A DNA stretch of 64,000 nucleotides. Source: a virus. Position numbers and translations under genes: made by a program. The notes beneath the pieces are model-generated. The model was not told the DNA's origin. It saw only the letters and a program-made list of their open reading frames with translations, and did not search any database. Below are positions 38,116 to 45,945 of this stretch, piece after piece. Within the stretch, counting starts at the first letter, position 1, and the number at the start of each line of letters is the position of its first letter. The stretch lies in the IMG/VR virus record IMGVR_UViG_3300005253_000050, positions 1-64,000 of that record; one strand, written 5' to 3'.

Positions 38116-38941
38116 ACTCGACCAGGCAACCATCGAGAGAATGCTGCTCGCCTACATCAAGGACCCCAACACGACCTATGTCGCCAAGGCCTGCAACGTC
38201 TCCTGGGAGACCGCGAAGAAGTACATCCAGCACGGTGCCCCCACGCTCGGCATCGGACCCTTCGCCACCGAGGCCCGTCGCATCCTGCGCAACGGCGACA
38301 AGATCGTGCGGCTCACCGAGGTCACCAAGGAGATCCGCTACAAGGTTGAGGAGCGGGACCTCGCCGGGCTCCAGGATATGCTCTTCGAGTTCGAGGCCAC
38401 CATCCACGAGTGCATCGGCCTGGTCAAAGCCCGAGCCACCCGAGAGAAGGAATACTTCGCCAAGTGCGACGATATGCGCGCCAACGAGACGCCCGAGGAC
38501 ATGATCGCCAAGGTGAAAGTGCCTAGGGCGATGAACATGAATGATCTTCGTGGCTTGGCCCAGGCCCTCCACGAGCTCGACGGGATGAAAAGGCAGTTCT
38601 GGGACCGCCTGGAAATCGTCCGGCGCACTACGGTGGAGTCCACGGTGTCGGCCGGCGACGGCCCGGTCGCCGAGGGCATTGCTGTCGCCTCCCCTCCACC
38701 GCTGGACCTCTCCGCCTGGCAACCATATGAAATCGCTGCTTATGTTGACTCCATCGATGAGGGACTTGACCCCGTCTATCCAGCGTGGATGACCGTCGTC
38801 GGCCCCGGAGTCCAGCTGGAACGCGTGCACAACGGCGCAAACGTTATTCCGGACAAGAAGGGTCTGGATAATAGTGGACAAGATCGCTCCGTAATGTTCC
38901 CTCCGGCCGCCGATGATCCAAAATCTGACGAGGGTGATTGA
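38102..38941 (+). CDS. HTH protein, possible small terminase subunit, 279 aa
   Basis: GAGGTGATCC precedes the ATG. An N-terminal HTH (YIKDPNTTYVAKACNVSWET, AKKYIQHG) is followed by a helical, charged central part (100-190) and a Pro/Asp tail. This HTH-plus-helices plan fits small terminase subunits or other phage DNA-recognition proteins, but the large subunit is 13 kb away, so the assignment is tentative. Confidence 0.5.
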   Translation: MPAPRLDQATIERMLLAYIKDPNTTYVAKACNVSWETAKKYIQHGAPTLGIGPFATEARRILRNGDKIVRLTEVTKEIRYKVEERDLAGLQDMLFEFEATIHECIGLVKARATREKEYFAKCDDMRANETPEDMIAKVKVPRAMNMNDLRGLAQALHELDGMKRQFWDRLEIVRRTTVESTVSAGDGPVAEGIAVASPPPLDLSAWQPYEIAAYVDSIDEGLDPVYPAWMTVVGPGVQLERVHNGANVIPDKKGLDNSGQDRSVMFPPAADDPKSDEGD

Positions 38942-38971
38942 TAGAGGTTGATGACATCGTTCATTTATTCC

Positions 38972-39031
38972 TGTTACCAGGGTGTGGGCTGGTAACAAAA
39001 GACCTCGGCCGGACTCCTGGCGGCACTTTTT
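38972..39031 (+). terminator. Double hairpin, possible terminator
   Basis: TGTTACCAG/CTGGTAACA (38972-38997) forms a 9-bp stem; a second stem GCCGG-ACTC-CTGGC (39008-39021) is followed by GGCACTTTTTCC. It closes the 38102 gene and precedes a new promoter-like element. Confidence 0.45.
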
Positions 39032-39062
39032 CCTTGCATCGCGCTGGCTTCTGTGGCAAAGA
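39027..39062 (+). promoter_or_regulatory. Possible promoter of the recombinase operon
   Basis: TTTTTCCTTGCATC (39027-39040) is identical to 21776-21789. The 17-base-spaced -10 (CAAAGA) is weak; GATAAC at 39061 is an alternative. Conservation of the block at two operon heads suggests a phage-specific control element. Confidence 0.35.
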
Positions 39063-39086
39063 TAACAGACACACGAGGACGCCGCC

Positions 39087-39251
39087 ATGGGAGCCAAGAG
39101 AATGATGGGTGATTACACGGACTTGTACGCTGCTGGTGTTGCTGGTGGACCCGGGGGAGGGGGGTTAACGTTTCCGACCTTCTTCGTCTGGAAAGCATGC
39201 CTAGCAGGGTGCGGTATAGGTACACAATATATAAAAAGGTCGAGGCCTTGA
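39087..39251 (+). CDS. Small Gly-rich protein, 54 aa
   Basis: GAGGACGCCGCC precedes the ATG. Product MGAKRMMGDYTDLYAAGVAG contains a Gly/Pro turn region. Its stop overlaps the TTG start of the recombinase (TTGA), which suggests translational coupling. Confidence 0.4.
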   Translation: MGAKRMMGDYTDLYAAGVAGGPGGGGLTFPTFFVWKACLAGCGIGTQYIKRSRP

Positions 39252-40033
39252 AGGTTGTCGGATACATTAGGGTCTCGACAGAAGACCAAGCCAGAGAGGG
39301 AGTCTCACTCGAAAACCAGATTTCGAGGCTCCGCTCATACTGCAGCCTCCACGGCCATGAGCTCGTCGCCGTCTATGAGGACCGCGGCGCCTCTGGCAAG
39401 GATCTCTCCCGCTTGGGAGCCCAGGCCGCCTTTGCCGCTCTCGAGCGCGGCGACGCCGAGGGGCTGTTGGTCACTCACCTCGACCGCCTCTCCCGCAGCC
39501 TCCGCGACTTCCTTTATTTGGTCGACACCCATTTCGGCCCCGGGTGCAGGTTCTCGCTGCTCTGCATCGACAACCAGCTGGACACGAGCACGCCCACCGG
39601 CCGGATGATCGCCTCGGTGCTGGCGACCGTGGCCCAGTGGCAGCGCGAGGAGGACGTGGAGCGCGTCAGGCGGGCTATGGCTCACAAGAAGGCCAAGGGC
39701 GAGCGCGTGGGTTCCGTGCCCTGGGGGTACCGTCTCGCCGGCGACGGCCGCACCCTCACCCCGCACTCGGAGGAGCTGCGGGTCATGATGACGGCCCTCG
39801 ACATGCGTCGTCGTGGGATGACCCTCCGAGCCATCGCCGACAAGCTCAAGGAGCTCGGCCACCGCAACCGGCGCCGCTCGACCACGTGGAACGCGAAGAC
39901 CATCTCTCGCATCATCAAGGCCGCCGAGGCATACGAGGCATCCCCCGAGAGGCAGTGGGTGGACGAGGACGCCGCGCTGGCCGCGGAGGCCGCCGCCGGC
40001 CTCCGCCCCGACGACAAGGAGCAAAAACCGTGA
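39248..40033 (+). CDS. Serine recombinase (resolvase/invertase type), 261 aa
   Basis: TTG start chosen because it yields MKVVGYIRVSTEDQ, the normal start of the catalytic domain with Ser10; an ATG at 39197 would add 17 atypical residues. Other landmarks are YEDRGASGKDLSRLG and LLVTHLDRLSRSLRDFLYLV, GRMIASVLATVAQWQREEDV. A short C-terminal DNA-binding part (LRAIADKLKELGHRNRRRST, AKTISRIIKA) ends the protein. At 261 aa it is the small resolvase-sized type, not the large phage integrase. It could drive integration, dimer resolution or inversion. Confidence 0.85.
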   Translation: MKVVGYIRVSTEDQAREGVSLENQISRLRSYCSLHGHELVAVYEDRGASGKDLSRLGAQAAFAALERGDAEGLLVTHLDRLSRSLRDFLYLVDTHFGPGCRFSLLCIDNQLDTSTPTGRMIASVLATVAQWQREEDVERVRRAMAHKKAKGERVGSVPWGYRLAGDGRTLTPHSEELRVMMTALDMRRRGMTLRAIADKLKELGHRNRRRSTTWNAKTISRIIKAAEAYEASPERQWVDEDAALAAEAAAGLRPDDKEQKP

Positions 40034-40293
40034 CAGATACCTGCAAGCAACTGAATCACAAGGGCACACGCTGCGTGCTTAGGCATCCCCACGGAGGCCC
40101 GTGCGACTTTCGCCTCGGCGGCTCCCAGGGGCACGCATGGAAAACGGTGCAGCGGTGCGGGTGCTATTACGACGCCGAGAAGTTTCTCCAGGCAGACATG
40201 TTTGCCGGGCTCCCAACAAAAATCCGGGCCATGGCAGACGGCACCTTCAAGGCCCAGGTGGGCAAGCCGCTCGCCACCACGAAGGAGGACTGA
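40030..40293 (+). CDS. Small Cys/His protein, 87 aa
   Basis: GTG start overlaps the recombinase stop. CKQLNHKGTRCVLRHPHGGP followed by C (residue 25) resembles small zinc knuckles. The remainder is unrecognised. Confidence 0.55.
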   Translation: MTDTCKQLNHKGTRCVLRHPHGGPCDFRLGGSQGHAWKTVQRCGCYYDAEKFLQADMFAGLPTKIRAMADGTFKAQVGKPLATTKED

Positions 40294-40294
40294 G

Positions 40295-40459
40295 ATGGAC
40301 GTTGTCGTGACCGTACCCAAGTCCTTCGGCTTGGCCCACTGGGTGGCCGAGGGCGACGCTGCTGGGGAGCCCGAGAGCGGCGAGCAATTCCCCGGGCACG
40401 ACAAAGAGGCCACAGATCGATCTCAGGTGAGCCCCGGCCGCTGGGGAGAACACCGATGA
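40295..40459 (+). CDS. Small phage protein, 54 aa
   Basis: AAGGAGG stands 8 bases before the ATG. The start VVVTVPKSFGLAHWVAEGDA followed by GEPESGEQF is the conserved signature of small phage proteins of unknown role. Complete. Confidence 0.65.
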   Translation: MDVVVTVPKSFGLAHWVAEGDAAGEPESGEQFPGHDKEATDRSQVSPGRWGEHR

Positions 40460-40782
40460 TGACGTTCGCCGAAATTGACTGGCGCCGGCAGCATCACCAC
40501 GCGACGAGAATCCGAAACCTGAGCGATATCGAGGGCAACGTGGACCTCCAGGCCGACTTCGATTATCCCGGGCCGTACCCAGCCCCTCCCGAGCCACGGA
40601 CTGCGCTCGAGTCCATGGCGCAGGCGTGGATGGTGTTGCGCGCGATCAAGCTCGACATCGAGCCGTGCCCGGCCTGCGGTTCGGCCCGCCACCAGCTCGG
40701 CTACTTCGAGGACGGCCGCTGCACCGCCTGGTGCGACAAATGCGAGGCGTGGACGGCTGCGCCTGCGAAGGAGACCCAATGA
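40456..40782 (+). CDS. Zinc-ribbon protein, 108 aa
   Basis: ATGA junction. C-terminal PCPACGSARHQLGYFEDGRC, then WCDKCEAW, is a classic zinc-ribbon. N-terminal part is acidic and aromatic. Unrecognised. Confidence 0.6.
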   Translation: MMTFAEIDWRRQHHHATRIRNLSDIEGNVDLQADFDYPGPYPAPPEPRTALESMAQAWMVLRAIKLDIEPCPACGSARHQLGYFEDGRCTAWCDKCEAWTAAPAKETQ

Positions 40783-41255
40783 AGACCGAACCCAAGCTAT
40801 GCCCTGAGTGCGGGAAGCCCCTGCTGCCCTGCCGAGAGCTGCATCTATTGGACTTCAGGGACTATCAGCTGGTGATGTATCCTGACGGCCTATGCAGGGT
40901 TGCCGCGAGATCCCGGCCGACACCCGCCTGGGGCTGCCGGGATGGATGCTTTACGGAGGCGGTGGACTCGAGCGGGGAAGCAGAGTGGTTCCGGGCCCGC
41001 GTGCGGGCAGTTGCGACCACCGGCAAGGTGCCGTACCCAGAGACCCCTGAAGAAGGGGAGATGAAGACGCGCGAAGAAATAGAGGCTGAACTGGCTGAGA
41101 TCGAGTCGGACGAGCGGCTCGGATACGATCTGGCCACGATCGAGGTCAATGCCCTACTGGCGCTGAAGCAGCTCGTTGCCAAGACCAAGGCCGGGGTGTT
41201 GCGCTGGGTGCTGGGGCTACCGTACCTCCAATACCACGGCCAGGACGAGGAGTAG
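40779..41255 (+). CDS. Zinc-ribbon and helical protein, 158 aa
   Basis: AAGGAGACCC precedes the ATG. CPECGKPLLPC at the N-terminus and a later CRDGCF give cysteine sites; residues 95-140 are helical and acidic (KTREEIEAELAEIESDE). Unrecognised. Confidence 0.6.
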   Translation: MKTEPKLCPECGKPLLPCRELHLLDFRDYQLVMYPDGLCRVAARSRPTPAWGCRDGCFTEAVDSSGEAEWFRARVRAVATTGKVPYPETPEEGEMKTREEIEAELAEIESDERLGYDLATIEVNALLALKQLVAKTKAGVLRWVLGLPYLQYHGQDEE

Positions 41256-41259
41256 AGCG

Positions 41260-41367
41260 ATGCCCCAATATATTCTGCACAAAGACGGCGCCTACAACAT
41301 CTACTCGACGATCGTTGATGCGCCTCTCTTCAAGGAGGCCGCACCCCACTACGAGGAGCCGAAATAA
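41260..41367 (+). CDS. Short protein, 35 aa
   Basis: ACGAGGAGTAGAGCG precedes the ATG. The product MPQYILHKDGAYNIYSTIVD with an acidic tail looks like a small beta-hairpin protein and resembles short phage proteins that start M-P-x-Y-I-L. Its stop overlaps the next ATG (TAATG). Confidence 0.55.
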   Translation: MPQYILHKDGAYNIYSTIVDAPLFKEAAPHYEEPK

Positions 41368-41606
41368 TGCCCTACGATGAAGATTTAGAGTGTTGCGTCC
41401 CGGCATATTTGCTGTCGTTTCGGTGTGCCTGCGGTAAGCGCTGGGCGATGGAGGTGGAAATCCCTGTCGAAGACTGGCCGCCGGCGAAAAGCGATCCCAC
41501 CCGCCACGGGGCTCGTTGTGCATGCGGTCGGTGGATGGAGTGGAAGGGCGGAAAATTCACCGTGAGTGATGAGCCGACCGATGCATGGGGCAGACCCAAT
41601 GCCTGA
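41367..41606 (+). CDS. Small zinc-ribbon-like protein, 79 aa
   Basis: FRCACGKRW and RCACGRWMEW form two CxC-type pairs. Beta-rich, overlaps the next gene by 8 bases. Confidence 0.6.
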   Translation: MPYDEDLECCVPAYLLSFRCACGKRWAMEVEIPVEDWPPAKSDPTRHGARCACGRWMEWKGGKFTVSDEPTDAWGRPNA

Positions 41607-41937
41607 TCCCGACGCGGTGAAACTCCAAACGGCCCTGCAGCTTTTGGCGACTCTTCGGCAGGTGCGGTTTTTCGTTACGCCCGATGCGGAGGGAGTTACG
41701 ATTCCATCCCACCTGAAAGAGGAGGAGCTGGTGATGCTGGACTTCGGTCGTCGGGCTCCGATTCCGATTGAGGATTTGAAGTGCGACCGAGATGGCATCA
41801 GCGGGACGCTGAAATTCGGGCCGGAGTACTTCTGGTGCTCGGTGCCATGGCTGGCTGTGGTTGGCATCCAGAAGTTCGGACCTACGCCTGCGCAGCGGGC
41901 TTGGGTGCCGATGGTGCTGACCGAGGGGAAGAACTGA
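41599..41937 (+). CDS. SspB-like ClpXP adaptor, 112 aa
   Basis: The sequence VRFFVTPDAEGVTIPSHL, VMLDFGRRAPIPIEDLKCDR, GISGTLKF and FWCSVPWLAVVGI follows the strand order and key positions of SspB, the adaptor that delivers ssrA-tagged proteins to ClpXP: V-x-V-P-x-x-L, then P-I-x-D-L, G-I-x-A/G-T-L-x-F, C-x-V-P-W. There is no visible C-terminal ClpX-docking peptide of the host type beyond a short basic end. A phage copy could redirect or block host proteolysis; that role is inferred. Confidence 0.6.
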   Translation: MPDPDAVKLQTALQLLATLRQVRFFVTPDAEGVTIPSHLKEEELVMLDFGRRAPIPIEDLKCDRDGISGTLKFGPEYFWCSVPWLAVVGIQKFGPTPAQRAWVPMVLTEGKN

Positions 41938-42128
41938 TGCGGGTCTGTGATGTTGAAATGATCAAGGGCGTGCGGCGCGTGCGGGAAACTGGGCATCCGT
42001 ACGTCATCGACGTCTACGTGTCGCCCTGGTGGATGTGGTCGAAGAAGCGCCGAACTCGCCTCGAAGAACACCTCGATTTTACGAAGCCGGCACACGTGCA
42101 CCTCAGGCTCAAGACGTGGTGGTGGTAG
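41937..42128 (+). CDS. Small basic aromatic protein, 63 aa
   Basis: TGATG junction with the SspB-like gene. Product ends LHRLKTWWW-like (HLRLKTWWW), with VSPWWMWSKKRRTRL in the middle. Unrecognised; it may be a partner of the SspB-like protein, judged by coupling only. Confidence 0.55.
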   Translation: MRVCDVEMIKGVRRVRETGHPYVIDVYVSPWWMWSKKRRTRLEEHLDFTKPAHVHLRLKTWWW

Positions 42129-42130
42129 CG

Positions 42131-42424
42131 ATGAGCAGCCCCCCAGTGACACGAATGTTCCGGAGATCCGCGCTGGACGACATGATGATGGCCGCGGAGA
42201 AGATGGCCATGGCCGCCACGAAGTGGGGCGCCATCGACGAATTTTCTCTGGTGGGAAAATGTGTCGATCTCGCCGAGGTTATCCGAAAGGCCACCGCGGC
42301 CCCCGCCGCAATATTCCACGACATCCCGATTCTGAAAAGCGAGGACGTTCCGGAGTGCCCAGGCTGCGGGAAGCAGGTGCGGCGGACGTTCGACACGGCG
42401 AAAGTCGGGGAGGACCTAGACTAA
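42131..42424 (+). CDS. Hypothetical protein with C-terminal Cys pair, 97 aa
   Basis: Starts two bases after the previous stop. Met-rich helix (ALDDMMMAAEKMAMAATKW), then ECPGCGKQVRRTFDTAKV. Last gene before a new promoter. Confidence 0.6.
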   Translation: MSSPPVTRMFRRSALDDMMMAAEKMAMAATKWGAIDEFSLVGKCVDLAEVIRKATAAPAAIFHDIPILKSEDVPECPGCGKQVRRTFDTAKVGEDLD

Positions 42425-42459
42425 GAACGTCGTGATCCTGTTGGGTTGTGGATAAGGTG

Positions 42460-42493
42460 TTGCATAGTATGTACAATGCTGTATAAAACAAAC
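42460..42493 (+). promoter_or_regulatory. Leaderless promoter, MDATTN cassette copy C
   Basis: TTGCAT (42460-42465), 16-base spacer, TATAAA (42482-42487, 5 of 6), then six bases and ATG. The following codons ATGGACGCAACGACAAA are shared with the minus-strand genes at 54949 and 56322. Confidence 0.65.
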
Positions 42494-42718
42494 ATGGACG
42501 CAACGACAAACACAAACACGACGGAGCACGGCATGAATACCATCAAAGCACGCGGATACATCCTCACCAGCGAAGACATTTTTGCCCGTCTGTACGAGCC
42601 CTACACCGACCATGTCCAAGCGTACTACAATTACATCAACGCATGTCCCGAGTGTGGCCAGCCTGCCAGTAATCACTCTGGCGACAAAAGCCATTGCGCC
42701 TGCGGGATGTCCTGGTAG
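42494..42718 (+). CDS. MDATTN-headed zinc-ribbon protein, 74 aa
   Basis: Start at 42494 is six bases after the -10, so the mRNA is probably leaderless; an internal ATG at 42533 with GGAGCACGGC before it is an alternative giving 61 aa. The mature part has ILTSEDIFARLYEP and a C-terminal CPECGQPASNHSGDKSHCAC site. First gene of the AT-richer island. Confidence 0.6.
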   Translation: MDATTNTNTTEHGMNTIKARGYILTSEDIFARLYEPYTDHVQAYYNYINACPECGQPASNHSGDKSHCACGMSW

Positions 42719-42721
42719 ACC

Positions 42722-43081
42722 ATGCGGGCCGCCCTGAGATTGGAAGACATTAATACCAAAGATGCCAAGATGGTCAATGCTATGTGTCGCCAGATGGGAG
42801 AGCGGCCCGCGTGTCCGTCCCGTGCATGGGTGGCGCGGGTACGCATTAACGCCAACGGCTACGTTGATCGTGACTTCCTGCGCGCCGATGCAGTGGACTA
42901 CTCCGATGCCAATGGCGCTGGGTCTCGCGGTATCTTCAAGTGCTACTGGTTAGATGAGCGAGCCTACTACGAGGTGTCAGCGCCGCAGTCGTGGCGAGGT
43001 ACTGATCGGTACTTTTGCGAGACCATCAACGGCGAAATCATTCGCATGACCAAGGAAGAGGTGCAGGATGCCCAGTTATAA
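42722..43081 (+). CDS. Hypothetical protein, 119 aa, paralog of 43296 gene
   Basis: Contains RAWVARVRI, AVDYSDANG, KCYWLDERAYYEVSAPQSW and GTDRYFCE, matching RAWVADV, AVDYSTINV, NYWLIDGHEYEVSEPTSW and GVDRYRC in the product of 43296. The two flank the 43068 gene. No ribosome site stands out. Function unknown. Confidence 0.6.
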   Translation: MRAALRLEDINTKDAKMVNAMCRQMGERPACPSRAWVARVRINANGYVDRDFLRADAVDYSDANGAGSRGIFKCYWLDERAYYEVSAPQSWRGTDRYFCETINGEIIRMTKEEVQDAQL

Positions 43082-43295
43082 CGAAATGAATGTAGCTGAA
43101 TTGTTCCCCAAAACCGTCTATCGCGCGATTGCCTCCTGTTCTTGTCTAGGAGAAAGAATCACACATGCAGACGCGAAGAGAGCGGCGAACAATGCAATTA
43201 TGGATGGCGGCCTTGAGTTCCCTCCAAGGGACCTGCTGCTGGCAATCACCAACCATGTACTCCAAGAGGTCTACATTGGCGCAATGGTTTCTTAG
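43068..43295 (+). CDS. Hypothetical protein, 75 aa
   Basis: GAAGAGGTGCAGG precedes the ATG. Helical with ASCSCLGERITHADAKRAAN. AT-richer than its surroundings. Unrecognised. Confidence 0.6.
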   Translation: MPSYNEMNVAELFPKTVYRAIASCSCLGERITHADAKRAANNAIMDGGLEFPPRDLLLAITNHVLQEVYIGAMVS

Positions 43296-43634
43296 ATGAG
43301 GTATGCCCTGAAGTTGACAGACTTCGCAGGCTATCCACCCGCCACCAATACCGGGTATGCCATACGAAGGACATTGCGAAGGCTAACCGGATCTCCTCTA
43401 TTGCACAGCCGGTCCAGGGCTTGGGTGGCCGACGTCACTGGTGGCACATGGGCATTTGTTAGGCCGGCAGTTGATTATTCGACGATCAACGTTGATGCCG
43501 GGCAAAACGCAGACAAAAACTACTGGCTAATTGATGGCCATGAATACGAGGTGTCAGAACCTACATCATGGAGTGGCGTCGATCGTTATCGGTGCAGGAT
43601 AGAAGACGGAAGGATGGTGAAGATAGATGCCTAA
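43296..43634 (+). CDS. Hypothetical protein, 112 aa, paralog of 42722 gene
   Basis: Starts directly after the previous stop. Shares the RAWV..AVDY..YWL..YEVS..SW..VDRYRC pattern with the 42722 product. Overlaps the PAPS-reductase-like gene by 8 bases, so it is likely part of the same transfer unit. Confidence 0.6.
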   Translation: MRYALKLTDFAGYPPATNTGYAIRRTLRRLTGSPLLHSRSRAWVADVTGGTWAFVRPAVDYSTINVDAGQNADKNYWLIDGHEYEVSEPTSWSGVDRYRCRIEDGRMVKIDA

Positions 43635-44832
43635 GTTAGGATTGGGAATAGACGTCCTAACGGCAGCTCGCGAGCGCACCGCCTGGACGTTCGATACCTT
43701 CCAACGAGTATGCGTGAGCTTCAGCGGCGGCAAGGACTCCTCTGTCATGCTGCACCTTGCGATGGATGAGGCGATCAGGCGAGGGCGTCGGGTGGGCGTG
43801 CTGTTCATCGACCTGGAAGGACAGTACCAACTCACCATCGAGCACATCCAGGAGTGCATGGGCCTTTACGCAGACCACATTGACCCCTACTGGATAGCGC
43901 TCCCGTTGTCCCTCAGAAACGCGGTAAGTGTCTATGAGCCCAAGTGGCAATGCTGGGATCCGGATCGCCGTATCGACTGGATTAGGGAGCCTCCCGCCAA
44001 TGCCGTGACGGATGCTGATAGGTGGCCCTGGTTTGAGCGTGAAATGGAGTTCGAGGAGTTCGTCCCGCTGTTCAACAAGGAGTACTCCCAGGACCAGCTT
44101 ACGGCGTGCCTGGTGGGCATCAGGACGGACGAAAGCCTGAACCGATACAGGACCATCGCCAGCACCAAAAAGCAGAAGTTCGAGGGGCGACAGTGGACCA
44201 CCTACACAGGGGGCACCACCTACAACGTCTACCCGATTTACGACTGGCGAACAGAAGACATCTGGACGTACAACAGCAAGTTCGGCAAGTGCTACAATCG
44301 GCTGTACGACCGGATGCATCAGGCGGGGCTTGGTATTCACCAACAACGTATCTGCCAACCGTACGGGGATGACCAGCGCAAGGGGCTCTGGTTGTTCCAT
44401 ATCATCGAGCCCAAGACGTGGTCGCGTATTGTAGCCAGGGTCAACGGCGCCAACGGCGGTGCCTTATACTCCAAGGACAGCGGCAACATCCAGGGCATGC
44501 GAAAAATTACCTTGCCGCCCGGGCACACGTGGGAATCGTTCGCGAAGATGCTTCTGGCGTCCATGCCCGACAAGACCCGCGACCACTTTGAGGACAAGAT
44601 TGCCGTGTTTCTCCGGTGGTGGCAGTCCCGTGGATACGAGGCAATCCCAGACGAAGCGGACCGTAAACTGGAGTCAAAAAAAGAGGTGCCATCGTGGCGA
44701 AGGATTTGCAAGGCTCTTTTGAGAAACGACTACTGGTGCAAGGGGCTGAGCTTTGGGCAGACGAAGGCCCCGGCATACGAGAACTACAAGCGCATCATGA
44801 AAAAGAGGCGGGCAGCATGGGGGCTGATATGA
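43627..44832 (+). CDS. IbrA-like PAPS-reductase-family protein, 401 aa
   Basis: The ATP-pyrophosphatase loop SGGKDSS (residues 33-39) and VLFIDLEGQYQLTIEHI match the phosphoadenosine-phosphosulfate reductase/DUF3440 group; IYDWRTEDIWTYN and YNRLYDRMHQAGL, RICQPYGDDQR are conserved in IbrA. The next gene encodes an IbrB/ParB-like protein, the usual partner. In known prophages this pair regulates surface-protein genes; here its substrate is unknown. Confidence 0.75.
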   Translation: MPKLGLGIDVLTAARERTAWTFDTFQRVCVSFSGGKDSSVMLHLAMDEAIRRGRRVGVLFIDLEGQYQLTIEHIQECMGLYADHIDPYWIALPLSLRNAVSVYEPKWQCWDPDRRIDWIREPPANAVTDADRWPWFEREMEFEEFVPLFNKEYSQDQLTACLVGIRTDESLNRYRTIASTKKQKFEGRQWTTYTGGTTYNVYPIYDWRTEDIWTYNSKFGKCYNRLYDRMHQAGLGIHQQRICQPYGDDQRKGLWLFHIIEPKTWSRIVARVNGANGGALYSKDSGNIQGMRKITLPPGHTWESFAKMLLASMPDKTRDHFEDKIAVFLRWWQSRGYEAIPDEADRKLESKKEVPSWRRICKALLRNDYWCKGLSFGQTKAPAYENYKRIMKKRRAAWGLI

Positions 44833-45332
44833 GTTGGATGGATGATCACCCTGTATCTCGAGTGCGCTGGGTGCGGGTGGAGTTGATTTCAGCCAACAAC
44901 TACAACCCCAACGCAGTAGCGCCCCCAGAGATGATCTTGCTGCAACACAGTATCGAGTGCGACGGCTACACTCAGCCCATCGTGGTCTGTGAGACAGAGG
45001 ATGGATTCGAGGTGGTGGACGGTTTCCATCGCTACCTTGTTGGAATCAAGCTAGGACTGTCGCATCTGCCCGTGGTGGTAATCAACGGCGGGCGGGCTAG
45101 CAGGGAAGATCGGATCGCCTCGACCATCCGCCATAACCGCGCCCGCGGAAAGCACCAGGTGGGAGCTATGTCGGACATCGTTCAAGAGCTCACCAAGCGC
45201 AACTGGAGCGAGAAGAAAATAGGCAAAGAGTTGGGGATGGAACCAGACGAAGTACTGCGACTGAAGCAAATCAGCGGACTGGCTGAACTGTTCGCGGATC
45301 GAGATTTCAGCGAGGCATGGGAAGCGGAATAG
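44829..45332 (+). CDS. IbrB-like ParB/Srx-fold protein, 167 aa
   Basis: ATGA overlap with the IbrA-like gene fixes the start. The ParB-type segment LISANNYNPNAVAPPEMILL, DGYTQPIVVCETEDGFEVVD and DGFHRYLVG is followed by HNRARGKHQVGAMSDIVQEL and an HTH-like GKELGMEPDEVLRL. Typical IbrB layout. Acts with IbrA, inferred from the conserved pairing. Confidence 0.75.
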   Translation: MSWMDDHPVSRVRWVRVELISANNYNPNAVAPPEMILLQHSIECDGYTQPIVVCETEDGFEVVDGFHRYLVGIKLGLSHLPVVVINGGRASREDRIASTIRHNRARGKHQVGAMSDIVQELTKRNWSEKKIGKELGMEPDEVLRLKQISGLAELFADRDFSEAWEAE

Positions 45333-45358
45333 TTGACCAGAACACAGGAGGCAGGACG

Positions 45359-45535
45359 ATGAAACCAGGCGACACGGTGACGATCTATGAGGACCCAATG
45401 ACACAACGAGTTCCCGAGGGTGAGGCCAAGCTGATCAAAAAAATCAGCACCTCCATGGGTGGCGAGCGCTGGATCGTACGCTTCGACGACGGCGACTACG
45501 AGCGGTTCATTTTCCTACAGGAGGCAGGACAGTGA
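45359..45535 (+). CDS. Small beta-barrel-like protein, 58 aa
   Basis: The ribosome region CAGGAGGCAGGACGATGA is shared exactly with the minus-strand genes at 54352 and 54576. MKPGDTVTIYEDPMTQ and GGERWIVRFDDGDYERFI have the spacing of a small SH3/KOW-like barrel. Function unknown. Confidence 0.6.
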   Translation: MKPGDTVTIYEDPMTQRVPEGEAKLIKKISTSMGGERWIVRFDDGDYERFIFLQEAGQ

Positions 45536-45735
45536 AGGCACTGATGGACAAACTTGACGCGTTGATCGCGAAGCCACGTCCCGCGCCCTGTCCGTGTTTT
45601 TCGTGCGACGGCCGGCGGGCCAAGTTCCCGCGCGACAACCCAAGGTTCTGCACCCAACGGTGCGCGGTAGATTGGGCGCTGGGCATGACGGAATCGTATT
45701 ACTACGATCACTCGGTTCCCGAATGGACCGAGTAA
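45532..45735 (+). CDS. Small zinc-finger-like protein, 67 aa
   Basis: GTG start overlaps the previous stop. PCPCFSCDGRRAKFP and RFCTQRCAVDW give a C4-type zinc site like those that follow MYND/FCS-type short fingers. Unrecognised. Confidence 0.55.
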   Translation: MKALMDKLDALIAKPRPAPCPCFSCDGRRAKFPRDNPRFCTQRCAVDWALGMTESYYYDHSVPEWTE

Positions 45736-45744
45736 GGAGCTCCC

Positions 45745-45903
45745 ATGCCGAAGACGGCGATCACGGTCCGCATGGACGACGAAATTCTGGCGGACCTGAG
45801 GAAATGGATGGCTGCACAGCCCGCCCAGCCCTCGCTGACCAGCGCGATTGAGGCGGCGGTGGACGAGCTGCTGGCGGCTCACCCGGTGGACGATGATGGC
45901 TGA
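45745..45903 (+). CDS. RHH DNA-binding protein (CopG/ParD-like), 52 aa
   Basis: AAGGAGCTCCC precedes the ATG. TAITVRMDDEILADLRKWMA, then TSAIEAAVDELLAAHP, is a complete ribbon-helix-helix. Too short to be listed by ordinary length filters. It could be an antitoxin, but no toxin gene lies next to it. Confidence 0.65.
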   Translation: MPKTAITVRMDDEILADLRKWMAAQPAQPSLTSAIEAAVDELLAAHPVDDDG

Positions 45904-45945
45904 CAACGACGCAATCACCAGTGGTACCCAGAGGAGACGAGTGCG

